From NCBI GenBank assembly GCA_963774075.1, contig CAVZDP010000003.1, forward strand, positions 372,001 through 436,000: DNA of 64,000 nt, given 5' to 3'. Below are positions 33,557 through 42,669 of the stretch, piece after piece (the first letter of the stretch is position 1; each line of letters starts with the position of its first letter). The stretch is from JBBQNR01 sp963774075. Its GTDB lineage: Bacteria > Actinomycetota > Thermoleophilia > Solirubrobacterales > JBBDJG01. A program made the translations under genes and the position numbers. A model generated the notes under the pieces. That model was not told the DNA's origin, did no database searches, and was given only the letters and a program-made list of their open reading frames with translations.

Positions 33557-34543
33557 TTACCGAGCCTCCCACAGCTCGTCGACCCTGCCTAGGAGCTCCA
33601 GGAAAGCGGCGCGCTCCGTCGGCAGGTCGCGCTCGCGAGCGGTTCGCTCGCCCTCGAGCGCCATCGGCTCCAGTGCGGCCGGGTCGCGGAGAGCGTCTTC
33701 CACCGCCTCGACGATCGCCTCCTCCTCATATGGAGGACGAAAGCTGTTGACGCCAGGGAGGCAGAAGCTGCGGTTCCCGACGCAATCCGGGCAGACCACG
33801 ATGGTCCCGAGAGCCATCCCCTCGAGGGGCGAGAGCGGGCAGGCCTCGACGCGGTAGAGGAGGAAGAGGGTCACCCTGGCGCGGCTCATCCAGTCGAGGT
33901 ACTGCGGTCGCGGCACCATCTCGTCGATCAGGTGGACGCTGCGACCGGGCCGCTGGAGGCGCGGAAGCAACCGCCGGCCCAGCTCCGGCGGCCAGTCCGG
34001 CACCCCCGGCACGAACGGGTACGGCCTCGTCTTGGTGGCCACGATCAGCAGATCGATGTCGCGCTCGGCGGCCCGCGCGTGGCGCCTCACCTCCTCGAAG
34101 TCGATCGCGTTCGGGATCGTGACGAGCGGCCCGTTGACGCGCCCGCTCGCCTCGAGAGCCTCGGTCAACTCGGGGCTGACCGAGATCCTGATTGCCCGGT
34201 TCGCTACGAACTCGTAGCCCCCCGCTCCCGGGACCGTGTGGGATCGAAGGCCCTGGATCAGGTTGAGGACCGGCACGGAGGAGCGCTGGCGCTCGGCCGC
34301 GGGCAGGCGCAGCCAGTCCACGCCCGAGAGGAAGAGCCGATCGGCCTGGACCTCGTCCTCATCGCCGACGACCAGATCCCTGCGCTCTCGCCACGGATTG
34401 CTCTCGTCCCACACCGAGTTGGGCGAGAAACGTGCCAGTGGCGCGTGGTCCGGCGAGGCCAGCACGTGGTTGAAGTAGTGCCAGACCTTCAGGTCTCCGC
34501 CGGTCGTCCCCTTGAAGTTGCGAAAGAAGAGGACGGTCTTCAA
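33557..34543 (-). CDS. Glycosyltransferase
   Basis: 328 residues from a TTG start. The protein begins KTVLFFRNFKGTTGGDLKVW and ends with a GT-B donor domain. That domain contains HLIDEMVPRPQYLDWMSRARV, then EACPLSPLEGMALGTIVV, where the CPLSPLEGMA stretch takes the place of the usual E-x7-E motif. LIQGLRSHTVPG and IPNAIDFEEVRRHARAAERDIDLL fit a GT4-like fold. The substrate is unknown. It is convergent with the protease gene and shares its terminator. Confidence 0.8.
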   Translation of the reverse strand: MKTVLFFRNFKGTTGGDLKVWHYFNHVLASPDHAPLARFSPNSVWDESNPWRERRDLVVGDEDEVQADRLFLSGVDWLRLPAAERQRSSVPVLNLIQGLRSHTVPGAGGYEFVANRAIRISVSPELTEALEASGRVNGPLVTIPNAIDFEEVRRHARAAERDIDLLIVATKTRPYPFVPGVPDWPPELGRRLLPRLQRPGRSVHLIDEMVPRPQYLDWMSRARVTLFLLYRVEACPLSPLEGMALGTIVVCPDCVGNRSFCLPGVNSFRPPYEEEAIVEAVEDALRDPAALEPMALEGERTARERDLPTERAAFLELLGRVDELWEAR

Positions 34544-34867
34544 GTCTTTTTCTTCACGTCTTCTTTACGCCCGCGGTAACAGCCCAAACACTTGTTCCGC
34601 CCGCCGAAGGTATAGATATCGGGGCCATCAGCCGATTATGTTCGAAAGGAGTGTTCGGGCTTCGCCGTACAGCGTTCGACAAGGAGGAAGCGCGACGCTA
34701 CGGCGGCACGGTCGAGGCGTTCTCTTTCTTGCCCGCGCCGCCGCTTAATTGCTACCCTAAGAACCCCTTTGCGAGCCTTGACGGGTGGCTCACTGGGAGG
34801 GGGAGGCGGGAGGCACGGAGAGGATCTCCGACCTCGAAACAAAATTCTCGAAAGGCATCGAGTCCAG
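34544..34867. other. Intergenic region, 324 nt, less GC-rich than its surroundings
   Basis: This lies between two divergent genes. It has AT-rich stretches (about 34545-34570 and 34608-34640, including GGTATAGATATC) and purine-rich runs AAGGAGG (about 34680) and GGGAGGGGGAGGCGGGAGG (about 34797). No tRNA, known riboswitch or convincing small gene could be recognised. It probably holds the two divergent promoters and a long leader for the downstream fusion gene. Confidence 0.5.
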
Positions 34868-37543
34868 GTGAGTCGTACCCGCAGGGATAGAGACGTCCCG
34901 GCTGCCGCTGTGAGGCTTAAAGCGCGGGGAAAGTCGCTTTTCCTCGGCGACGAGAAGCTCTACGTGCGGGGGGTCACCTACGGCACCTTCGGTGACGAGA
35001 CCGGGAGCTCGGGAAGCTTCCCGCAGCCATCGGCGGTCGCGGCCGACTTCGCCGCGATGGCCGAGAGCGGCGTCAACACCGTGCGCACGTACACCGTTCC
35101 GCCGCACTGGCTCCTCGACCTCGCGTCGGAGCACGGGCTGTTCGTGATGGTCGGAGTGCCGTGGGAGGAGCACGTCACCTTCCTCGACGATCGCGCGCGC
35201 GTCCGCTCGATCGAGCAAGGGGTGCGCGAGAGCGTGCGCTCCTGCTCCGGCCACCCGGCCGTGCTCTGTTACGCGATCGGCAACGAGATCCCGTCCTCGA
35301 TCGTGCGCTGGCACGGCCGCCACCGGATCGAGCGCTTCATCCGCAGGCTGTACGAGGTGGCCAAGTCCGAGGACCCGGACGCCCTCGTCACCTACGTGAA
35401 CTACCCGAGCACCGAGTACCTGCAGCTTCCGTTCACCGACATCGTTTGCTTCAACGTCTTCCTCGAGACGGGGCCTCAGTTCGAGTCCTACGTCGATCGC
35501 CTCCAAAACATCGCCGGCGACCGTCCCCTGCTCGTCACGGAGACGGGGCTCGACAGCCGCAGCCACTCGGCGGAGTCGCAGGCACGCGCCTTGGACTGGC
35601 AGATCCGCAGCGCTTTCGCCGCGGGCTGCGCCGGCGTGTTCGTCTTCTCGTGGACCGACGAGTGGCATCGCGGGGGGTCCGAGATCGAGGACTGGGACTT
35701 CGGCATCGTCGACCGCGAGCGCCGGCCCAAGCCGGCCCTCGCCGCGGTCAGGGAGGCCTTCTCCGAGCTGCCCTTCAGCGACAGCGTCTCCTGGCCCCGC
35801 ATCTCCGTCGTCGTGTGCACGTACAACGACGAGAGCACCCTGCGGGGCTGCTTCGATGGCCTCAAGCGCCTCGAGTACCCCGACCACGAAGTGATCGTCG
35901 TCAATGACGGCTCGATCGACTCGACCGACGACCTTGTGCGCGAGTACGGGTTCCGCCTGATCAGCAGGGAGAACCGCGGCCTCGCGAGCGCGCGAAACGC
36001 CGGCCTCGAGGCGGCGACCGGCGAGATCGTCGCCTACATGGACGCGGACGCCTACCCGGACCCGCACTGGCTCAGCCACCTCGCCGTCACGTTCCTGAAG
36101 AGCTCTCACGCGGGCGTCGGCGGCCCGAACATCCCACCGCCGGGCGGCGGACGGACCGCTGACTGCGTCGCGAACGCGCCCGGTGGGCCGACGCACGTGC
36201 TGCTGTCGGACCGCGAGGCGGAGCACATCCCCGGCTGCAACATGGCTTTTCGCAAGGCGAGCCTGGACGCGATCGGCGGCTTCGATCCGCAGTTCCGCAT
36301 CGCCGGCGACGATGTCGACATCTGCTGGCGGCTCCAGGACCAGGGATGGACCGTGGGCTTCAGTGCCGGTGCCGTCGTATGGCACCACCGGCGCAGCCGG
36401 ATGCGGGCCTATCTCAAGCAGCAGTACGAGTACGGCAGGGCCGAGGCCCTGCTCGAGCGCAAGTGGCCGGAGCGCTACAACCGCGTCGGGCACCTGGCCT
36501 GGGCCGGACGCGTCTACGGCAACGGCGCCACCAAGGGCCTCGTCTGGCGCCGTTGGAAGATCTACTACGGGCGCTGGGGCTCCGGCCTGTTCCAGTCCGT
36601 CTACACCCGCTCTCCCGGCGCGCTCGCCTCGATGCCGCTGGTGCCGGAGTGGTACCTGGTGCTCACGGCGCTCGCCCTGCTGTCGGCGCTCGGGGCGCTT
36701 TGGGCCCCGCTGCTGGCGGCGCTGCCCCTCTTCGTCGTCGCCGCCGGCGCGCTGGTGGTCGAGTCCGCACTCGGCGCCTCACGAGCTTCTCTTCGAGACT
36801 GCCCTCGATCACGGCTGGGGCGAATGCGCATGCGGAGCAAGGTCGCTCTGCTGCACATGCTCCAGCCTCTGGCCCGCCTGTCTGGCAGGCTGCGCTACGG
36901 GCTCGCGCCCTGGCGTCGCCGGTCGGCCGTCATGGCCCTGCCCATCATTCGTCTCCACAGCATTTGGAGCGAGCGCTGGCAGTCGGCGCACGAGCGCCTG
37001 CACACGATCGAGACGGAGCTTCGCAGCCATGGCTGCGCCGTGCTCCAAGGTGGGGAATACGACCGCTGGGACCTCCAGGTCCGCGGCGGAATGTTGGGGG
37101 TGGCCCGAATGCGAATGGCCGTCGAGGAGCATGGTGCGGGCAGGCAGCTCGTCCGCACACGCTCATGGCCTAAGTACTCGCGCGTCGGGCTGGCGCTCAT
37201 CGTCTCATTCGCAGCGCTCTCCGCGGGAGCGGCCTTGGCAGGCACGTGGATCGTCTCCGTCATACTAGGAGCGATCGCAGTCCTGCTTGCCGTCTCGGCA
37301 ATGAGGGACTGTGCGACGGCGGCAGGCGTGCTTGCACGCGTGCTCGACGCGCAGCCGCCCGAGAGCGAGGTAAGGGTGAGGCGAGCGCCAAAGGGACCAC
37401 TACACGCGACGCCCTCTTGGGCGAGCGTGGGACCGGCTACGACAGGCAATGGGAACGAGAACGGGCGCGAAAAAGGCCGCCGGCTCCGCCCCGCTCGACC
37501 TGCCATCCGCTCCACAGGTGATCCCCTTCTCCTCCAAGCATGA
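34868..37543 (+). CDS. Fusion of glycoside-hydrolase-like TIM barrel and GT2 glycosyltransferase
   Basis: About 891 residues from GTG at 34868; TTG at 34769 or GTG at 34910 are alternatives. Residues 20-300 form a GH2/GH5-like barrel with Glu140 (YAIGNEIPSS) and Glu225 (LLVTETGLDS) at the acid/base and nucleophile positions. Residues 311-560 form a GT2 domain with VVCTYNDESTLRGC, VVNDGSIDSTDDL, MDADAYPD and AGDDVDICWRL. Hydrophobic helices follow, near 590-640 and 770-805. No signal peptide is present, so the barrel may be cytosolic or regulatory. The stop overlaps the ABC exporter start by 4 nt, so the two are co-translated and probably act on the same glycan. Confidence 0.88.
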   Translation: MSRTRRDRDVPAAAVRLKARGKSLFLGDEKLYVRGVTYGTFGDETGSSGSFPQPSAVAADFAAMAESGVNTVRTYTVPPHWLLDLASEHGLFVMVGVPWEEHVTFLDDRARVRSIEQGVRESVRSCSGHPAVLCYAIGNEIPSSIVRWHGRHRIERFIRRLYEVAKSEDPDALVTYVNYPSTEYLQLPFTDIVCFNVFLETGPQFESYVDRLQNIAGDRPLLVTETGLDSRSHSAESQARALDWQIRSAFAAGCAGVFVFSWTDEWHRGGSEIEDWDFGIVDRERRPKPALAAVREAFSELPFSDSVSWPRISVVVCTYNDESTLRGCFDGLKRLEYPDHEVIVVNDGSIDSTDDLVREYGFRLISRENRGLASARNAGLEAATGEIVAYMDADAYPDPHWLSHLAVTFLKSSHAGVGGPNIPPPGGGRTADCVANAPGGPTHVLLSDREAEHIPGCNMAFRKASLDAIGGFDPQFRIAGDDVDICWRLQDQGWTVGFSAGAVVWHHRRSRMRAYLKQQYEYGRAEALLERKWPERYNRVGHLAWAGRVYGNGATKGLVWRRWKIYYGRWGSGLFQSVYTRSPGALASMPLVPEWYLVLTALALLSALGALWAPLLAALPLFVVAAGALVVESALGASRASLRDCPRSRLGRMRMRSKVALLHMLQPLARLSGRLRYGLAPWRRRSAVMALPIIRLHSIWSERWQSAHERLHTIETELRSHGCAVLQGGEYDRWDLQVRGGMLGVARMRMAVEEHGAGRQLVRTRSWPKYSRVGLALIVSFAALSAGAALAGTWIVSVILGAIAVLLAVSAMRDCATAAGVLARVLDAQPPESEVRVRRAPKGPLHATPSWASVGPATTGNGNENGREKGRRLRPARPAIRSTGDPLLLQA

Positions 37544-40056
37544 CTGAGGGCGGCTTCTCCCAGATCGACCCCTACGGGGGCGGGCAGTCGATTGACCCCT
37601 ACGGGGGTCACGACCCCGAGTCCCCGAACGGCACTCAGACGAACGTTCCCATTCCCGACCCGGGAGGGAAAAGCTGGCGCACGTGGCGCATCAAGGGCGC
37701 CTTCGACCAGTGGAGCACGCTGCCCCGCGTGCTGCCGTACCTGAAGCCGTACAAGAAGCTTTACTTGGTGGTCTTCCTGACCATCATGGTGGCGTCCCTG
37801 GTCGCGCTCGCGGAGCCGTGGCCGTTCGCCCTGATCCTGGACAGCGTGCTCGCCGACCACCCTCCGGGACTCGGCCTCAGCGGCATCTTCGGCGACAACC
37901 CCAACCCCTACACGCTGCTCGTCTTCATCGTGGTCGGGGGCTTCCTGATCACGATCATCGGGCACAGCATCGAGGTGGTGAACAACTACGCGAGCGCGCG
38001 GCTGGAGCAAAACATGGTGCTCGACCTGCGCAGCAAGCTCTTCCAGCACTGCCAGCGGCTGTCGCTGACGTTCCACGACGACCGCTACACCGGACAGCTG
38101 ATGAGCATCATCAACCTGCAGGCGAGTGCCGTCGGGTCGGTGATCATGGCGTTCCCGCCGATCGTCCAAAACGCCCTGACACTGGTCGGCATGCTCGTGA
38201 TCGCGCTGCTGATCTCCTGGCAGGTGACCCTGATCTCGTTGGTGGTCGTGCCGCTGATCTACTACGCGAGCGGACTCTACGGGACGCGCATCGTGCCCCG
38301 TATCCAGCAGGTGATGAGCCTCGAGTGGCGCTCGCTCTCGATCGTGTTCGAGGCCATGTCGATGCTGCGCGTGATCGTCTCCTTCGGACGCGAGAAGTAC
38401 GAGCACCGCCGGTTCCGCGACCAGGCCAAGACCGCCGTCGACGCCCGGGTGAAGCTCACGGTCAGCCAGACCTTCTTCACGCTCGGCGTGACGGCCGCGA
38501 CCGCGTTCGGCACCGCCCTGGTGCTCGGCTTCGGAACCTGGTACGTCCTGCGCGGCAACATCACCGTCGGTGAGCTGGTCGTCCTGATCTCGTACATCAC
38601 CGCCGTCTACCAGCCCATGGAGCAGATCGGGACCCAGATCGGGCACCTGCATCAGCAGTTCGTGTTCGTGAATGCCGCCCTCATGCTCCTGGACGACGTC
38701 CCAGAGGTCTCGGACGCACCCGACGCTCAGTCCATCGCGCGCGCGCAGGGAGGACTCACCTTCGAGAACGTCAGCTTCGCGTACGAGGGCCGCGTGGACA
38801 CACTCAAGGGCATCTCATTCGACGTTAAACCCGGAGAGCGCGTCGCGATCGTAGGCCCGACCGGAGCCGGCAAGACGACGCTGATCAACCTGCTCGTTCG
38901 CTTCTACGAGTTCGGGGAAGGCAAGATCCTGATCGACGACAGGGACATCAGGAAGGTGAAGCTGGAGTCGGTGCGGCAGAACGTCAGCCTGGTGATGCAG
39001 CAGCCGATGCTGTTCTCCGGCACCATCGCCGAGAACATCCGCTACGGGCGCCTCGATGCGACGATGGACGAGATCGTCGAGGCGGCGAAGTCGGCCAACG
39101 CGCACGAGTTCATCTTGGGCCTCCCCGACGGATACGAGACTTCGCTCGGCGAAGGGGGCATGCAGCTCTCCGGCGGCGAGCGCCAGCGCCTGTGCGTGGC
39201 GCGGGCTTTCATCAAGGACGCGCCGATCCTCGTCCTCGACGAGCCGACTTCCTCAATCGACTCGAAGACCGAGAACGTCATCCTCGAGGCGCTGGACGAC
39301 CTGATGGTCGGGCGTACGTCTTTCATGATCGCCCACCGCCTCTCCACCATCCACGACGCAGACAGGATCCTGGTCATGAATCACGGCGAGCTGGTCGAGC
39401 AGGGCTCGCACGACGAGCTGCTGGCACGCGGCGGGCTGTACTCCCAGCTCCACACGGCACAGACGCGGCACAAGGCGCGGCGAGGCGCTGCCGTGCCCGC
39501 CGGCATTCCAGGCCCGGAGACCTCCGCGCCGCCCGTCGCGGCTCCTACCGGGCCCCCCGCCGGTCCTCCCGTCTCTCCCCAGGTCGAACCTCTCCCCGGC
39601 CCGCCCGCCGAGCCGGTGGAGGAGCCTCCGCTCGCACCGACTCCAACGCCGCCCGTGCGCGAGCGCGTCGCGGCCGCGGTCGCCGAGGCACACAGAGCGC
39701 CGCCGCCCGACGACGCCGACGGCCCTCCCCCGCGCGAGCCCAACGGCGTGCCGCCCAAGCGGCCCAACGGGCCCCCGCCTCGCAAGGTGAAAATCAGCAA
39801 CGGGGTGCGCCACACGCTTCATTGCGATGTCTGCGGGCGCACCTTGCTCAAAGGCGAGATCGCCGAGCCGTTCGCGGCGCCGCCCTCGGGGCGGAGGAAG
39901 CCGGAGCCGGGGCTCGACACCGAGTTCGATGGACCCTTCCTGACCGACTTTCGCAGGATGGGTCAGACAGAGCGCAAGCTGGTATGCGAGCTGTGCTGGC
40001 CACACGCCGAGGAGCAGGGCTGGACGCCGCTTCCGATGCTGGGAGGCCCGTCCTAG
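37540..40056 (+). CDS. ABC exporter (fused permease-ATPase) with C-terminal four-Cys domain
   Basis: 838 residues. The N-terminus carries two IDPYGG repeats. A six-helix exporter domain spans about 60-375. The ATPase domain spans about 405-640, with Walker A GPTGAGKTT (439-447), signature LSGGE (543-547), Walker B ILVLDEPTSSID and switch His599. MsbA-like half-transporters of this type act as dimers on lipids or lipid-linked sugars. Unusually, a Pro-rich linker (650-755) leads to a domain with CDVC (762, 765) and CELC (816, 819), which could bind zinc. The start overlaps the GH-GT2 gene. Confidence 0.93.
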   Translation: MTEGGFSQIDPYGGGQSIDPYGGHDPESPNGTQTNVPIPDPGGKSWRTWRIKGAFDQWSTLPRVLPYLKPYKKLYLVVFLTIMVASLVALAEPWPFALILDSVLADHPPGLGLSGIFGDNPNPYTLLVFIVVGGFLITIIGHSIEVVNNYASARLEQNMVLDLRSKLFQHCQRLSLTFHDDRYTGQLMSIINLQASAVGSVIMAFPPIVQNALTLVGMLVIALLISWQVTLISLVVVPLIYYASGLYGTRIVPRIQQVMSLEWRSLSIVFEAMSMLRVIVSFGREKYEHRRFRDQAKTAVDARVKLTVSQTFFTLGVTAATAFGTALVLGFGTWYVLRGNITVGELVVLISYITAVYQPMEQIGTQIGHLHQQFVFVNAALMLLDDVPEVSDAPDAQSIARAQGGLTFENVSFAYEGRVDTLKGISFDVKPGERVAIVGPTGAGKTTLINLLVRFYEFGEGKILIDDRDIRKVKLESVRQNVSLVMQQPMLFSGTIAENIRYGRLDATMDEIVEAAKSANAHEFILGLPDGYETSLGEGGMQLSGGERQRLCVARAFIKDAPILVLDEPTSSIDSKTENVILEALDDLMVGRTSFMIAHRLSTIHDADRILVMNHGELVEQGSHDELLARGGLYSQLHTAQTRHKARRGAAVPAGIPGPETSAPPVAAPTGPPAGPPVSPQVEPLPGPPAEPVEEPPLAPTPTPPVRERVAAAVAEAHRAPPPDDADGPPPREPNGVPPKRPNGPPPRKVKISNGVRHTLHCDVCGRTLLKGEIAEPFAAPPSGRRKPEPGLDTEFDGPFLTDFRRMGQTERKLVCELCWPHAEEQGWTPLPMLGGPS

Positions 40057-40163
40057 TGCTGTTGCCCCGCAGCGGCCGTTTCACTCTTCCCCGGCACTGA
40101 GGGGACCTCCTAGACTTTGAGGTCAAAGGCCACGACGCCCGTGCCTTCGCACCCGGGCCGGCC

Positions 40164-42662
40164 GTGCCACGCAACGAGGAGCACACCTTGAGACCCGGAG
40201 CCGGGAAGAAGATCGTTCTGCTCGGAATGATGACGCGGATCCCGGTTGCGGGCGTGGTCTGGCAGACCGTCCACTACCTGATCGGGCTCCGGCGACTCGG
40301 CTACGAGGTCTACTACGTGGAGACCCACGCCCGCACGCCCTCGATGCTGATGAAGCGCGAGGAGGACGACAGCTCCGCCGAGGCGGCCGCCTTCATCGAC
40401 AAGGTGATGCGGCAGTTCGACATGAAGGACCACTGGGCGTTCATCGGCCTCCATGACGACGGGCGCTGCTACGGCCTCAGCGAGGAGCGGCTGCGCAAGC
40501 TGTATACGTCGGCCGCGCTGCTTCTCAACCTCCACGGCGGTACCGAGCCGCGACCGGAGCTCTACGCCACCGACCGACTCGTCTACCTGGAGACCGACCC
40601 GGTCCAGCTCCAGGTCGAGTTGAGCCAGAACGTGCAGGCGACCCTCGACTTCCTCGAGCCTCATTGCGCGTTCTTCACCTACGCCGAGAACTCCGGTAAC
40701 CCGGACTGCGGGCTTCCCGTCCAAGACCGGTTCCCCCTGCTTCCGACGCGCCAACCGGTCGTTTTGGACTTCTGGCGCGACCGCCCTTCGGGGCCGCTCG
40801 AGCGGTTCACGACCATCGGCAACTGGCGCCAACCATGGCGTGACGTCGTCTTCCAGGGCGAGCGCTACAGCTGGAGCAAGCACCACGAGTTCCTCAAGTT
40901 CCTCGACCTTCCGGGCCGCACCGCGCAGCCCTTCGAGCTGGCGCTCTCGAGCTACGAGCCCGAGGACAAGGCCATGCTCGAGGAGAAAGGCTGGCGGGTG
41001 ACGCACGCCCTCGACGTCTCGACCGACACCGATCCCTACCGCGACTACATCGTCTCGTCGCGCGGCGAATTCTCGGTCGCAAAGGACCAGAACGTGCGCC
41101 TTCGCACCGGTTGGTTCAGCGACCGCAGCGCGACCTACCTGGCCGCCGGCCGGCCGGTCGTCTGTCAGGACACCGGGTTCACGAACGTGCTGCCCTCCGG
41201 GGAGGGCTTGTTCGGTTTCTCGGACCTGGAGCAGATCGTTTCCGCGATCGAGGAGATCAACGGCGACTACGACCGGCATTCTCGTGCCGCAACGAGAGTC
41301 GCGGAGGAGTGGTTCGACTCGAGCGTCGTGCTCGGCAAGCTGCTCGACGACGTCGGGCTCGAGCGCTCGAGGCTGCGCGCGAGGCCGCGGCTCGAGCGGC
41401 TGCGGTCGCTGTTTCCCGCCGGGATGGAGCTGACTCCCACCTCGCGCCGGCCCACCGAGCTCCCGGAAGGGACCGCGAGGGCCGTCCTCGAGCGCCCGGT
41501 CGAGAGCTTCGAGCCCGTGGCGAGGCGCGGGCCGCCCCTGGCGAGCGTCGTCGTGGTGACCCACGACAACCTCGCCTTCACGCGCATGGCCCTCGAGAGC
41601 GTGCTGGCCGACCGCGCCGGCGCGGCCTACGAGCTCGTGATCGTGGACAACGCCTCGAGCGACGGCACGCGCGACTACCTGCGCGAGCTGGCGGAACGCA
41701 ACGACGCCGTCAGGCTGGTGCTCAACGAGGTCAACGCCGGCTTCGCGCGTGCCTGCAACCAGGGCCTGGCGGTCGCGTCGGGAAAGCTGCTCGTGCTGCT
41801 GAACAACGACACGATCGTGGCGCCGGCGTGGCTGACACGGCTGGCCGGCTGGCTGGGCGACCCCGAGATAGGGCTCGTCGGGCCGGTCACCAACCGGATC
41901 GGCAACGAGGCGGAGATCGAGGTCTCATACGAGACCTGGGAAGGCTTCCTCGAGGCCGCGAACGCCCGGGGGCGCGACCGCGACGGCGAGAGCTTCGACC
42001 TCCCAACCGCGACGATGTTCTGCCTGGCGATGAGACGGGACGCCAACGAGCGGATCGGGCCGCTAGATCAGCGGTTCGAGGTGGGAATGGTGGAAGACGA
42101 CGACTACTCGCGGCGCGCCCACGCGGCTGGCTACCGGGTGGTGTGCGCGGAGGACGTGCTCGTGCACCATTTCGGTGAGAGCTCGTTCGGCAAGCTCGTC
42201 CCCACCGGCGAGTACGGCCGCCTGCTGGAGGAGAACAAGCGCCGCTTCGAGGAGAAGTGGGGAGAGCCGTGGCAACCCTACGGGAGGGGCGAGAAGCCCG
42301 ACTACGCCGACCTGACGCGGCGGATCCGATCAGTGGTGGCGCAGGCACTGCCGCCGAGCGCGACCGTGCTCGTCGTGAGCAAGGGGGACGACGAACTACT
42401 GAAGTTCGGCGGCCAGCCGGCCCGTCACTTTCCGAGCGCACCGGATGGCACCTGGGCCGGCCATCATCCGGCGGACAGCCGGGAGGCCGTGGCGCTGCTG
42501 GAGGAGATGCGACAGCAGGGCGGCGAGTTCGTGCTCTTCCCGAAGACGGTGCTCTGGTGGCTCGACTACTACGAGGGTCTTCGGGAGCATCTCGAGGCAC
42601 GGTACGAGTCGGTGTACAGCGACAAAGAGACGTGCGTGATCTTCGCCCTCAACGGGCGCTAG
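40164..42662 (+). CDS. Two-domain glycosyltransferase (GT-B-like + GT2) with GDD/HFP module
   Basis: 832 residues from GTG at 40164; TTG at 40188 has the better ribosome-binding site (GAGGAG). Residues 10-420 match the protein at 25919 (GEFSVAKDQN, GWFSDRSATYLAAGRPVV, LPSGEGLFGF). A GT2 domain follows at about 455-700 with VVVTHDNLAFTRMALESVL, VDNASSDGTRDYL, LNNDTIVAPAW and EDDDYSRRA. The last 117 residues (nt 42309-42659) are the module found seven times in this window: SKGDDELL, HFPSAPDGTWAGHHPAD and LWWLDYYEGL. It is followed after 7 nt by another GT2 gene. Confidence 0.88.
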   Translation: MPRNEEHTLRPGAGKKIVLLGMMTRIPVAGVVWQTVHYLIGLRRLGYEVYYVETHARTPSMLMKREEDDSSAEAAAFIDKVMRQFDMKDHWAFIGLHDDGRCYGLSEERLRKLYTSAALLLNLHGGTEPRPELYATDRLVYLETDPVQLQVELSQNVQATLDFLEPHCAFFTYAENSGNPDCGLPVQDRFPLLPTRQPVVLDFWRDRPSGPLERFTTIGNWRQPWRDVVFQGERYSWSKHHEFLKFLDLPGRTAQPFELALSSYEPEDKAMLEEKGWRVTHALDVSTDTDPYRDYIVSSRGEFSVAKDQNVRLRTGWFSDRSATYLAAGRPVVCQDTGFTNVLPSGEGLFGFSDLEQIVSAIEEINGDYDRHSRAATRVAEEWFDSSVVLGKLLDDVGLERSRLRARPRLERLRSLFPAGMELTPTSRRPTELPEGTARAVLERPVESFEPVARRGPPLASVVVVTHDNLAFTRMALESVLADRAGAAYELVIVDNASSDGTRDYLRELAERNDAVRLVLNEVNAGFARACNQGLAVASGKLLVLLNNDTIVAPAWLTRLAGWLGDPEIGLVGPVTNRIGNEAEIEVSYETWEGFLEAANARGRDRDGESFDLPTATMFCLAMRRDANERIGPLDQRFEVGMVEDDDYSRRAHAAGYRVVCAEDVLVHHFGESSFGKLVPTGEYGRLLEENKRRFEEKWGEPWQPYGRGEKPDYADLTRRIRSVVAQALPPSATVLVVSKGDDELLKFGGQPARHFPSAPDGTWAGHHPADSREAVALLEEMRQQGGEFVLFPKTVLWWLDYYEGLREHLEARYESVYSDKETCVIFALNGR

Positions 42663-42669
42663 ACAGTAG

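Noticed and set aside
34651..34890. Possible 79-residue + strand ORF in the leader before the GH-GT2 gene
   Set aside because: AAGGAG touches its GTG directly, the sequence is low-complexity and Arg-rich, and it would overlap the more credible downstream start.
40111..40131. Small inverted repeat (GACCTC...GAGGTC) upstream of the 40164 gene
   Set aside because: A six-bp stem with a nine-nt loop; expected by chance at this GC content and not positioned as a terminator or leader.
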